Assembly (NCBI RefSeq): GCF_008761635.1
Contig: NZ_CP044344.1
Span: forward strand, 1,240,001-1,304,000
Reading direction: 5' to 3'
Length of the DNA stretch: 64,000 nucleotides
Source: Nocardioides cynanchi
GTDB taxonomy: Bacteria > Actinomycetota > Actinomycetes > Propionibacteriales > Nocardioidaceae
The position numbers were made by a program, and so were the translations under genes. The notes under the pieces were generated by a model that did not search any database, was not told the origin of the DNA, and saw nothing but the letters and a program-made list of their open reading frames with translations. Position 1 is the first letter of the stretch, and every line of letters begins with the position of its first letter. Positions 53,811 to 64,000 of the stretch are shown piece by piece.

Positions 53811-54637
53811 GCACCGCAACCACCACCACTGAGGCGGCCGTGATCGACGGCCGCGCCGTCGAGAGATCCGAGGCGGGCGACCGCCACGCACCCATCCCGT
53901 TCCGGACGGTGGCCGGTGTCGAGCTGCGCAAGATGTTCGACACCCGGTCCGGCTTCTGGCTGATGGTCGGCATCGCCGCCACCGGCCTGATCGCGACCGT
54001 CGCCGTCGTCCTGTTCTCCTCCGACGCGGGGCTCACCTACGACAGCTTCGCGGGCGCCGTCGGCGTCCCGATGACGATCCTGCTCCCGGTGCTGGCGATC
54101 CTGTCGGTCACCGGCGAGTGGAGCCAGCGGGCGGGTCTGACGACGTTCACCCTCGTGCCGCACCGCGGACGGGTGATCCGCGCCAAGCTGGCCGTCACCC
54201 TCGCCGTCGGGCTCGCCTCGATGGCGGTGGCCCTGGCCATCGGCGCCGTCGGCAACGTCGTCGGCAGCAACCTGGCCGGCGTCGACACCACCTGGGACCT
54301 CGGACCCACCGCCATCGCCTACATCGTCGGCGCCGACCTCCTCGGCATGCTGGTCGGCTTCATGCTCGGTGTCGTCACCCGCAACTCCGCGGCGGCGATC
54401 GTCGGCTACTTCGTCTACTGGTTCGTGTTCCCGACCCTGTCGATGCTGCTGGCCGCCAACAACGCGTGGTTCGAGAAGGCCCAGCCCTGGCTCGACTTCG
54501 GCTTCAAGCAGAACTCGATGTACGACGGCGGGTTCACCACCCAGGACTGGGCCCAGCTGGCGCTGACCGGGTCCGTGTGGCTCCTCCTGCCGCTCGCGTT
54601 CGGGGTCTGGAAGCTGCTGCGCAGCGAGGTCAAGTAG
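53807..54637 (+). CDS. ABC-2 type transporter permease
   Basis: A 276-residue membrane protein of about six helices. A polar N-tail (MSTATTTTEAAVIDGRAVER) precedes the amphipathic VAGVELRKMFDTRSGF, a usual start for ABC-2 permeases. Later helices include WLMVGIAATGLIATVAVVLF, TILLPVLAILSVTGEW and AAAIVGYFVYWFVFPTLSML. It is the partner of the ATPase just upstream. Confidence 0.87.
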   Translation: MSTATTTTEAAVIDGRAVERSEAGDRHAPIPFRTVAGVELRKMFDTRSGFWLMVGIAATGLIATVAVVLFSSDAGLTYDSFAGAVGVPMTILLPVLAILSVTGEWSQRAGLTTFTLVPHRGRVIRAKLAVTLAVGLASMAVALAIGAVGNVVGSNLAGVDTTWDLGPTAIAYIVGADLLGMLVGFMLGVVTRNSAAAIVGYFVYWFVFPTLSMLLAANNAWFEKAQPWLDFGFKQNSMYDGGFTTQDWAQLALTGSVWLLLPLAFGVWKLLRSEVK

Positions 54638-54652
54638 CAGCTGCAGACCGGT

Positions 54653-54683
54653 GCCGGACGGGACGCTCGTCGTCCCGTCCGGC
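54653..54683 (+). terminator. Terminator hairpin after the ABC exporter
   Basis: GCCGGACGGGACG (54653-54665) pairs perfectly with CGTCCCGTCCGGC (54671-54683) around the loop CTCGT, 16 bases after the permease stop. There is no U-tract, but the stem is strong. Confidence 0.68.
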
Positions 54684-54770
54684 TTCCGCAGGTCACGAGG
54701 GCGGCACGATTCGGTAACGGGTGGGTCCAGCCCTCGACAGCACCGGCCGACCTGCCTAGCGTCCCGGACC

Positions 54771-55643
54771 ATGAGATCGTCCACGGTCGAGGCGATCCAG
54801 GTGGGTGCCGGGCCGGTGGGTCTGGCGAGGGGCGAGGCCGGTGCGGTCTGGGCGGTCAGCGCCCGTGGCGACGCGGTCAGCCGGGTCCCGGCCGGCGCGA
54901 CGGAGCCCGACCTCGTCGTCGAGGTGCCGGGCACACCGCTGCGCGCCACGTGGGCCCACGACGCGCTCTGGGTGACGTCGTTCGGCGCCGAGCAGCTGGT
55001 CCGCGTCGACCCGGTCTCGGGCACGATCACCGACCGGGTCCCGACCGGCGCCGGACCCGAAGGGGTCACCGCGGCGTTCGGCTCGCTCTGGGTGGTCGCC
55101 CAGGACGCAGGAAGGCTGCTGCGCATCGACCCCCGGACGGTCACGGTGACCCACCGGATCGAGATCGGGGTCGGGGCCCGGCTGGTGACCGCGGGGCCGC
55201 GCTGGCTCTACGTGTCGCACTACGCCGACGGCCAGGTGCTCCGGATCGACCCCGGCACGGGCCACCTCTGGCGCTCGCCGGAGGTCTGCCGCGGGCCGCA
55301 GGGCATGGCCCTCGAGCAGGGCCGGTTGTGGGTCGCCTGCACGGCCGGCAACCGGCTCCTGGTCCTCGACGCCGAGACCCTGCACGTGATCGCCCGGCTG
55401 CCCGGACCGGAGGCCCCCGACCCGGTCACGGTGGCCCCGGACGGGACCGTGCTGGCCGTCTCCCAGGCCGGTCCCACAGTGGTCACCGTCGACCCGGTCA
55501 CCCGCGAGCCCGTCTCCCGGGTCGCCCTCGGCGAGGCCGACCAGCTCTTCGACCAGGCCAACCTCGACGCCCTGGTCTCGGGTGGCCAGGTCTGGGTGAC
55601 GTCGTTCAACGACGACGCCGTGCTCCGCGTCCCGCTCCCCTGA
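54771..55643 (+). CDS. YncE/NHL-like beta-propeller protein
   Basis: A 290-residue repeat protein with recurrent blades of the form LWVTSFGAEQLVRVDPVSGTI, LWVVAQDAGRLLRIDPRTV and LWVACTAGNRLLVLDAETL (six or seven blades). No signal peptide or anchor is visible at the ATG at 54771, so it is probably cytoplasmic, or exported by another route. Its function is unknown; such propellers bind ligands or proteins. It lies alone between the exporter and the second sigma module. Confidence 0.72.
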   Translation: MRSSTVEAIQVGAGPVGLARGEAGAVWAVSARGDAVSRVPAGATEPDLVVEVPGTPLRATWAHDALWVTSFGAEQLVRVDPVSGTITDRVPTGAGPEGVTAAFGSLWVVAQDAGRLLRIDPRTVTVTHRIEIGVGARLVTAGPRWLYVSHYADGQVLRIDPGTGHLWRSPEVCRGPQGMALEQGRLWVACTAGNRLLVLDAETLHVIARLPGPEAPDPVTVAPDGTVLAVSQAGPTVVTVDPVTREPVSRVALGEADQLFDQANLDALVSGGQVWVTSFNDDAVLRVPLP

Positions 55644-55734
55644 CGTCATCCGAACCGGCTGCCCGGGCGACCCGAACGTAGGACGTCCCGCGGGCGCCAC
55701 GGAGGGGTCGGCGCGCGAGAGGTTTCCCGTCAGG

Positions 55735-56253
55735 TCAGTCCTGGCCCACGGCCACGGCGTCCTCACCCTCGGTCAGCAGGTGCGGGGCGAGCTCGCGCAG
55801 CCGGGCCAGGCCGTCGCGGGCGTGCGACTTCACGGTCCCGACCGAGATGCCCAGCACCTCGGCGGTCGCGGGCTCGGTGAGGTCGTCGTAGTAGCGCAGT
55901 ACCAGGACGGCCCGCTGGCGCGGCGACAGCGTGGCCAGGGCGTCGCGCAGAGCCATCCGGTCGTCGGTCGGCTCCGTCGCCGTGGGTTCGGGCAGGTGGG
56001 CGGTCGAGCGCTCGCGCCAGCGGCGGCCGCGCCACCGCGTCACGCTCTCGCGGGCGAGGACCTTGCGGACGTAGGCCTCGGGGCTGGTCGAGATCCGGCC
56101 CCACTTCGGGACGACGCGCAGCAGGGTCGTCTGTACGAGGTCCTCGGCGTCGTGGTGGCTCCCGGTCAGGAGGTACGCCGTACGCAGCAGGGCGCCGCGG
56201 CGCGCGGCGACGAACTCCTCGAAGCCGCGCTGACCACCGTCAAGGTCGGACAC
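55735..56253 (-). CDS. SigE-family ECF sigma factor, copy B
   Basis: A 172-residue ECF sigma factor closely like copy A at 49125. Region 2 reads FEEFVAARRGALLRTAYLLTGSHHDAEDLVQTTLLRV, region 4 LATLSPRQRAVLVLRYYDDLTEPATAEVLGISVGTVKSHARDGL. It starts at GTG (56253), 14 bases inside the end of the membrane gene at 56240. The longer frame upstream is a shadow of that gene. It shares gene order and overlap with copy A, so the two modules are paralogous. Confidence 0.87.
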   Translation of the reverse strand: MSDLDGGQRGFEEFVAARRGALLRTAYLLTGSHHDAEDLVQTTLLRVVPKWGRISTSPEAYVRKVLARESVTRWRGRRWRERSTAHLPEPTATEPTDDRMALRDALATLSPRQRAVLVLRYYDDLTEPATAEVLGISVGTVKSHARDGLARLRELAPHLLTEGEDAVAVGQD

Positions 56254-57508
56254 GGCGCCTCCACCACACCAGGGCGACGGCACCGAGGAGCAGCACGCCG
56301 GCACCGAGCCCCGCCTCGAGCCGCGGGTCCATGGGCTCCGGCGGCGCCGGGAAGTCACGGGTCGGCAGACCCAGCAGCGACGTGGCGAAGGCGGCCCCCC
56401 AGCTGGTCTGCTGGTCGCTCATGCCGGCGACCTGGACCGTCCGGCCCGTTTCGACGTCCACGCTGTCCAGGGCATACCGGCCGGGGTCCGCCGGCGCGTC
56501 GGAGCCACCGGGAGAGACCTGGCTCACGACCAGCACGTGGCTCTCGTCGGCCCAGCCGACGAGCCACGGCCAGTGCACGGCCGCCGGGACCCGGGTGAAC
56601 CGGCTGACCTGTCCGTGCGGGGTCACGTCGGCGACCAGGAGCCACCGGCCGCTGCCGGACGCGCCGGTGGTGACCACGCGTCGACCCGACGCGGTGACGG
56701 CGGCTGTGCCCGTGACCCGATCGCCGCCGCGCAGGGTGAGCGTCTCGACCCGCCGCTGACGGGCGGGGTCCAGGTAGAAGTAGCCGCGACGGTGAGGAGC
56801 CTGGTACAGGCCGGCGTTCCCGACCGTCCCGATCGTTGAGGTGAGGTGGACCGAGATGGGCTGCGGGTCGCCGTGCCGGAAGTGCCAGAGGTACGACGTC
56901 GGCCCGGCACGGAACGTGAGGGCGTCGTTGCCGCTCCAGGCCACGCTGTTGAGCCCGACCCGGCCCGACGGCGGGGACCACCGGTCCAGATGCCCGGTGA
57001 CGGTGTCGTAGACCGCCAGGCCGATCAAGACCTCGCTCTCCCCCGACCCCCTGCCGGTGAAGCACCAGACGTGCAGGCCGTCCGGGGCCAGACCGGAGAC
57101 GTCGAGGCAGCCGGGGATCTCGAGGTAGCGGTAGGAGCCGGTCGTGGCCGACACCCCGACCTCGCCCCAGTGGTAGTGCCGCCAGCCGCCGCGCTTCCCC
57201 GGGACCAGCATCGACAGCTGCCCCGGCGGCTGGCCACCGGTCCCCGAGAGCCAGGGGCTCGGGTGGTGGACCTGGGACGGCAGCGCCGGAGCCTCGCCGG
57301 GCTGCCCGGCGTACTGAGGAGCCGCGGCACGGTGCCCGGCGAGGCCGCCGACGCCGGAGAGCAGCGCGAGGATCGCGACGACGACCACGGCGGTACCGAC
57401 TCGTCGGGCGCGCGCCCGTCGACGTCCCTCCACCCACAGGTTCGGCGGTGTCGGGCTGTCCGGCGCCTCCTCGGCGAGGTCGGCGAACCTCTCGTGCAGC
57501 GTCTCCAC
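56240..57508 (-). CDS. Membrane protein with propeller-like outer domain (sigma partner B)
   Basis: A 422-residue protein built like sigma partner A. It has an N-tail with TPPNLWVEGRRRARARRVG, a transmembrane helix (AVVVVAILALLSGVGGLAG), an outer domain with PSPWLSG and repeated blades (TTGSYRYLEIPG, PDGLHVWCFTG), and a C-terminal helix (LEAGLGAGVLLLGAVALVWWRRR). An anti-sigma or sensor role is inferred only from pairing. The 144 bases upstream, to 57653, hold its promoter region and the aconitase terminator. Confidence 0.7.
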   Translation of the reverse strand: METLHERFADLAEEAPDSPTPPNLWVEGRRRARARRVGTAVVVVAILALLSGVGGLAGHRAAAPQYAGQPGEAPALPSQVHHPSPWLSGTGGQPPGQLSMLVPGKRGGWRHYHWGEVGVSATTGSYRYLEIPGCLDVSGLAPDGLHVWCFTGRGSGESEVLIGLAVYDTVTGHLDRWSPPSGRVGLNSVAWSGNDALTFRAGPTSYLWHFRHGDPQPISVHLTSTIGTVGNAGLYQAPHRRGYFYLDPARQRRVETLTLRGGDRVTGTAAVTASGRRVVTTGASGSGRWLLVADVTPHGQVSRFTRVPAAVHWPWLVGWADESHVLVVSQVSPGGSDAPADPGRYALDSVDVETGRTVQVAGMSDQQTSWGAAFATSLLGLPTRDFPAPPEPMDPRLEAGLGAGVLLLGAVALVWWRRRVRP

Positions 57509-57600
57509 GGCGATCTCCTTCGCGCTCGCCCACTGTGACGCGACGAGCGGCCCGAAACGAGGGGGGCGCCCGACAAAATTCCTGCGACCGCCGCTGACGT

Positions 57601-57636
57601 CATCCGGACGGTGCCACAGACGGCACCGTCCGGATG
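57601..57636 (-). terminator. Terminator hairpin of the aconitase gene
   Basis: A perfect 15-bp stem (57601-57615 with 57622-57636) around a six-base loop, ACAGAC, 16 bases after the acnA stop on the minus strand. No U-tract follows. Confidence 0.68.
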
Positions 57637-57652
57637 AGGTCCTGGAGCTGAA

Positions 57653-60490
<2,838 letters not shown>

Positions 60491-60573
60491 CCGTCACATC
60501 TCCTCGTGAAGTCCGTCCGCGTCCGCCACCCATCTTGCCGCCGTACGACGGAGGCCCGGTAGGCGGGTAGATC

Positions 60574-60587
60574 TCTTGACATCAAGA
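60574..60587. promoter_or_regulatory. Palindrome in the acnA / MFS divergent promoter
   Basis: TCTTGA-CA-TCAAGA, 6-bp arms. It is the only AT-richer patch in the 146-base gap between the divergent acnA and MFS starts, 84 bases before acnA and 50 before the transporter. It is probably a regulator site for one or both genes. Confidence 0.45.
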
Positions 60588-60636
60588 TACATTGCCGCGG
60601 CGACCGGCGCCAACCGGGGTAAGGCACCATGCGGTC

Positions 60637-61875
60637 ATGACCGGCGACGAGGACTTCCCCACCCGGTCGTTCCGGCTGTACTGGCGCGCCGAGGCCGTCT
60701 CGTCGTTCGGCACCTACATCACCCTGCTCGCCCTGCAGACCTTGGTGGTCCTGACCCTGCACGGCTCGGCCGCCCAGGTCGGGTGGCTGAACGCGGCCCG
60801 GTGGCTGCCCTTCCTGGTGCTCGGGGTCGTGGTCGGCGCCGTGGTCGACCGGCACCCGCGACGGCCGGTCATGATCGCCACCGACCTCGCGCAGGCCGTC
60901 CTGCTGGCGCTGGTCCCTCTGCTGTGGTGGCTGCACCGGCTGACCTTCCCCGCGCTCCTGGCCGTGGTGCTCGGCTACGGGACCGCCTCGGTGATCCACG
61001 GCGCCGCCGAGATGGCCTTCCTGCCCCGGCTGGTCGAGCGCCGGCACCTGCAGCGCGCCCACGCGCGCATCGACGGCGCGGACGCCGTGGCGATGAGCGC
61101 CGGACCGGCCCTGGGCGGGCTGCTGGTGGGCCTCCTGGGCGCGCCGGTCGCCGTCCTCGCGGACGCCGCGTCGTACGTCGTCTCGGCGGTCACCCTGGGC
61201 CGGATCTCGGTGGCTGAGCCGGCGTCGCGGCAGGGCGCCTCGGCCCGCGACCTCGTGCTCGAGATCCGCGACGGCATCCGCTGGATCTACCGCGAGTCGG
61301 ACCTGGTCACCCTGTCCCTGACCACCCACGGATGGTTCGTGGGCAACGCGGTGGTCGGGGTGGTGCTGGCTCCCTACGCGCTGCGGACGTTGAGCCTGAC
61401 CCCGTTCGAGTTCGGGATCGTCGGCGCCCTCGGTGGGCTCGGGGCGCTCCTCGGCGCCGGCGTCACCACCCGGGTCGGACTCTGGCTCGGGACCGGGCGC
61501 ACGATCATCGTCTGCCGCGCGATCTCGACCGCGGGGGTGCTGGTGATGGTGACCGCGGCCGGCAGCGGCCGGGAGTGGACCTCGCTGGCGGTCCTCGGTG
61601 CCGGCCAGGGTCTGTACGGCCTCGCCATGGGCCTGAGCAACTCGCACGAGATGAGCTTCCGGCAGCTGGTCACGCCCGACGAGCTCCAGGCCCGGACCAA
61701 CACCACGCTGCGCTCCCTCAACCGGGCGGTGATGGTGGTCGTCGCCCCACTGGCCGGGCTCGCGGCCGACGCCTGGGGCATCCGGCCGGCACTGCTCCTC
61801 GCCGCTCTGGTCTTCGCGATCGTGACCCTCGCCCTCGCGGCCTCGTCGTTCCGCACCGTCCGCGCTCCGGCGTGA
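60637..61875 (+). CDS. MFS transporter
   Basis: A 412-residue major facilitator of about twelve helices. The first half carries GVVVGAVVDRHPRRPVM, the usual motif A loop between helices 2 and 3. The second half includes GALGGLGALLGAGVTTRVGLWLG. It is of the MFS_3/enterobactin-exporter-like type that exports siderophores, drugs or other small molecules; the cargo is unknown. An ATG at 60637 gives a normal short cytoplasmic tail; the frame upstream is not supported. Confidence 0.87.
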   Translation: MTGDEDFPTRSFRLYWRAEAVSSFGTYITLLALQTLVVLTLHGSAAQVGWLNAARWLPFLVLGVVVGAVVDRHPRRPVMIATDLAQAVLLALVPLLWWLHRLTFPALLAVVLGYGTASVIHGAAEMAFLPRLVERRHLQRAHARIDGADAVAMSAGPALGGLLVGLLGAPVAVLADAASYVVSAVTLGRISVAEPASRQGASARDLVLEIRDGIRWIYRESDLVTLSLTTHGWFVGNAVVGVVLAPYALRTLSLTPFEFGIVGALGGLGALLGAGVTTRVGLWLGTGRTIIVCRAISTAGVLVMVTAAGSGREWTSLAVLGAGQGLYGLAMGLSNSHEMSFRQLVTPDELQARTNTTLRSLNRAVMVVVAPLAGLAADAWGIRPALLLAALVFAIVTLALAASSFRTVRAPA

Positions 61876-61927
61876 GGGGTGCCGAAAGCCGGTGGCGCGC
61901 GGGTGGCCGTCGTGGTCGACTCGCCCC

Positions 61928-62731
61928 ATGACGACGAAGTCGGACGACGGCCCGACCGCGTCTGCCGAGCGGGAGATCGACGCGCTGAGGCCGATCGAGA
62001 TCGTCGGCGACGTCGTACGACGTCCGGCGCAGGCGTGGACCCCGACGGTGCACGCCTTCCTGCGTCACCTGCGCTCGGCCGGGCTCGACTGCGTGCCCGA
62101 ACCGATCGGCATCGACGCGGAGATCGAGACCCTCGGCTACCTACCGGGCGCGTCCGGGCGGGACGGCTGGTTCGCCTCGCACTCGCTGGACGGCCTGACC
62201 TCGGCGGCACGGCTGCTCCGCCGCATCCACGACGCGTCGGTCGGCTGGGTGCCGCCGGTCGAGGCGGTCTGGGCGGCGCTCCCGACGTCCGGCCAGGCAG
62301 CCGACGGGGCGGAGACGGTGCTCTGCCACGGCGACCCCGGGCCGTGGAACTTCGTCTGGGACGGCGAGCGGGCGGTCGGCCTGATCGACTGGGACTTCCT
62401 GCACCCCGGGTCGCGCCTCGACGACGTGGCCTACGCGCTGCGGTGGTTCGCGCCGGCCCGCAGCGACGAGCACGCCCTGGACTGGCACCACTTCCCGGAG
62501 GTGCCGGACCGGCGCGAGCGGATCAAGGCGTTCCTGACGGCGTACGGCGACCTCCCGGCGTTCGACCGGGTCGAGGCCATCGCCCGCCGGATGGAGGCGA
62601 CGATGGCCGTCGAGCGGGCGTTCGCCGAGGCGGGCGTCGAGCCGCAACGCACCTGGGTCGCCGAGGGGCATCTGGACGACCAGGCCGCCGAGGTCGCCTG
62701 GGTGCACGCGCACCGGGCCCTGTTGGAGTGA
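61928..62731 (+). CDS. Aminoglycoside phosphotransferase (APH) family kinase
   Basis: A 267-residue APH-fold protein. The catalytic loop is LCHGDPGPWNFVWDGERAVGLIDWDFLHPG, with the Brenner-type HGD...N and the metal-binding IDWD. The N-lobe is short and its ATP-binding lysine is not obvious, so activity is uncertain. Members phosphorylate small alcohols or antibiotics; substrate unknown. It begins 52 bases after the MFS stop and could be in that transcript. The ATG at 61928 is preferred over the earlier GTG-rich frame. Confidence 0.8.
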   Translation: MTTKSDDGPTASAEREIDALRPIEIVGDVVRRPAQAWTPTVHAFLRHLRSAGLDCVPEPIGIDAEIETLGYLPGASGRDGWFASHSLDGLTSAARLLRRIHDASVGWVPPVEAVWAALPTSGQAADGAETVLCHGDPGPWNFVWDGERAVGLIDWDFLHPGSRLDDVAYALRWFAPARSDEHALDWHHFPEVPDRRERIKAFLTAYGDLPAFDRVEAIARRMEATMAVERAFAEAGVEPQRTWVAEGHLDDQAAEVAWVHAHRALLE

Positions 62732-62744
62732 GCCCGCAGGTGGC

Positions 62745-63095
62745 CTACACCGGCAGCCGCTCGCCCCGCTCGTCGCGGACCGCGGCCGGTGCGGACAGGC
62801 GCCACGCCTCGAAGACCAGCTCCGCCAGCTCGTCGCGCTCGACACCCTCGAGATGCACGACCACCCAGCCGAAGCCGTAGGCGGTGAACTGCTTCTCGAA
62901 GACCCGCGGCCGCTCGGTGACCAGGGCGACCTGCTCGGCGATGGTCTGCTTGAGACCGACCGTGGCCGTCGGCTCCCAGAGGTAGCCGAACGTGCGGCCC
63001 TCCACCTCGAGCTTCGTGTAGCGCCCCAGCTCGGTCACGGTGACCGCGTCGAGCTGTCCGACCAGGTCGCGCGCGTCACTGATCTCGCACGGCAT
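62745..63095 (-). CDS. MmcQ/YjbR family protein, second copy
   Basis: A 116-residue YjbR-fold protein with LGRYTKLEVEGRTFGYLWEPTATVGLKQT and YGFGWVVVHLEGVERDELAELVFEAWRLSAP. The first YjbR-like gene (28898) differs in sequence. Function unknown. It converges on the kinase gene with a 13-base gap. The 147 bases upstream, to 63243, show no clear gene. Confidence 0.78.
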   Translation of the reverse strand: MPCEISDARDLVGQLDAVTVTELGRYTKLEVEGRTFGYLWEPTATVGLKQTIAEQVALVTERPRVFEKQFTAYGFGWVVVHLEGVERDELAELVFEAWRLSAPAAVRDERGERLPV

Positions 63096-63242
63096 GGACC
63101 GCAGCGTGCCACAGGGCGCCGACAGCAGCCGAACCCGAACCGTGGCCACCGGGCGCCGGCCGGCGTCGGTCGTCCCACGCGTCACACCACCCAGCCGATC
63201 CAGTCGCTTCTCGGCCGATATTTCGGCCGGGAAGCGGCGCGA

Positions 63243-64000
63243 TCACCGGTGCACCGGGGATCGCAGCTCCCGTTCCAACACCGCCACGCACTCGATGTGG
63301 TGCGTCATCGGGAAGAGGTCGAAGGCGGTGAGGTCGCGGAGGGGGTAGCCGAGCTCGGCGAAGGTGGCCAGGTCGCGGGCCAGCGCGGCGGGGTCGCAGG
63401 CGACGTAGGCGACGGCGCGGGGAGCGCGGTCGACGATCTGCTCGACGACGGCACGGCGCGCACCCTCGCGGGGCGGGTCGAGGACCACCAGGTCGAACGG
63501 CTCGTCGTACGACGTGGACAGGACCCGCTCGACGGTCCCGTGCTCGACGGTGGTCGGGCTCCTGACCTGGTCGCGACCCAGGTTGGCGCCGGCGTGGCGG
63601 CACGCCTCCCGGGCCCCCTCGACCGCGACCACCTTGCCGGTCGGCCCGACGGCGTCGGAGAGGAAGGCGGCGAAGAGCCCGACCCCGGCGTACAGGTCGA
63701 GCACCCGCTCCCCCGGCGCGGGCCGCAGGCCGCGCATCACGGTCTCCACGAGCACGCGCGGGGCCTCCAGGTGCGACTGCCAGAAGCCCTCGGGCGCCAG
63801 TGAGAACTGGTGGGTGCCGTAGGACGTGGCCACGGTCTCGAGCGTCGGGTCACCGCCGTCCGGCTCCTGGCCGCCGGCGTCGATCAGGCAGTCGTCGATC
63901 TCGACGACCCGGTCGGAGCGGTGCTCGTGCAGCCCGCGCCGGCCGTCGGGCAGCTCGACGTACCGCATCCGGGTGCGCCAGCGGAGCGTCGGCGGGACCA
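63243..64000 (-). CDS. TrmA/RlmC-type RNA uridine methyltransferase, C-terminal part (cut by window edge)
   Basis: The last 251 residues of a SAM-dependent RNA (uracil-C5) methyltransferase. Motifs include VLDLYAGVGLFAAFL (SAM-binding), FDLVVLDPPREGARRAVVEQI and the catalytic region YVACDPAALARDLATF with the nucleophilic Cys. It methylates a uridine in tRNA or rRNA; which one cannot be told without the N-terminal TRAM domain. The frame is open to 64000 (reading VPPTLRWRTRM at the edge), so the start lies beyond the window. Confidence 0.88.
   Translation of the reverse strand, partial: VPPTLRWRTRMRYVELPDGRRGLHEHRSDRVVEIDDCLIDAGGQEPDGGDPTLETVATSYGTHQFSLAPEGFWQSHLEAPRVLVETVMRGLRPAPGERVLDLYAGVGLFAAFLSDAVGPTGKVVAVEGAREACRHAGANLGRDQVRSPTTVEHGTVERVLSTSYDEPFDLVVLDPPREGARRAVVEQIVDRAPRAVAYVACDPAALARDLATFAELGYPLRDLTAFDLFPMTHHIECVAVLERELRSPVHR

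Overview
The window is very GC-rich, with codons ending almost always in G or C, frequent 'gtacgacg' words and many ATGA/GTGA start-stop overlaps. Together with the gene content (SigE-type ECF sigma factors, DUF3105 and XdhC-like proteins, an aerobic-type aconitase), this points to an aerobic high-GC actinobacterium of Nocardioides type. That assignment is an inference from style and content; no rRNA or tRNA marker is present.

Region 1 (1-6065): a strictosidine-synthase-like propeller and a tandem Nudix protein, an acetylpolyamine amidohydrolase/HDAC-like protein, a P1 (DmpA) peptidase and a CocE/NonD hydrolase. Region 2 (6088-27748) is the core of the window: a choline/glycine betaine catabolic island. 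One operon (18271 down to 10832) encodes betaine aldehyde dehydrogenase, choline dehydrogenase and a glycine betaine ABC transporter whose two permease modules are fused. A second (10673 down to about 6088) encodes a dimethylglycine dehydrogenase-like flavoprotein, its own ETF beta and alpha subunits and a 47-residue Cys-Cys-Cys microprotein. Around 18414-27748 lie two IclR regulators, formyl-THF deformylase PurU, a non-pyrrolysine MttB-family methyltransferase, a corrinoid protein, a methyl-THF:corrinoid methyltransferase, a ferredoxin-ASKHA corrinoid reactivator, a DUF1638-like protein and a MetF-like reductase. The proposed flow is choline to betaine aldehyde to glycine betaine to dimethylglycine, with the methyl group passing through Co(I) corrinoid to methyl-THF, methylene-THF and formyl-THF and leaving as formate. 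Dimethylglycine is then oxidised through the dedicated ETF. A shared operator-like motif, TGTTGC-N7-GCAACA, sits in four promoters of this island.

Region 3 (27912-31042): small housekeeping or unknown genes (metallophosphoesterase, YjbR-like protein, SDR, small membrane protein). Region 4 (31137-39522): a seven-gene operon with a peptide-type ABC importer, a Rieske oxygenase of glycine betaine monooxygenase type and a monomeric sarcosine oxidase. It looks like a parallel O2-dependent N-demethylation route. Region 5 (39457-43949): oligopeptidase B, an M20 peptidase and a secreted SGNH esterase. Region 6 (43986-49093): a LuxR regulator divergent from a BBE-type flavoprotein, two GNAT proteins and a DUF3105 protein. 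Region 7 (49125-57508): two paralogous ECF-sigma/membrane-propeller pairs flanking an ABC exporter, a TSUP transporter, an XdhC fragment and a YjbQ protein. Region 8 (57653-64000): aconitase, an MFS transporter, an APH-like kinase, a second YjbR-like protein and a truncated TrmA-type RNA methyltransferase.

No rRNA, tRNA, insertion sequence, CRISPR array or replication origin was recognised, and no gene-free stretch exceeds about 170 bases.
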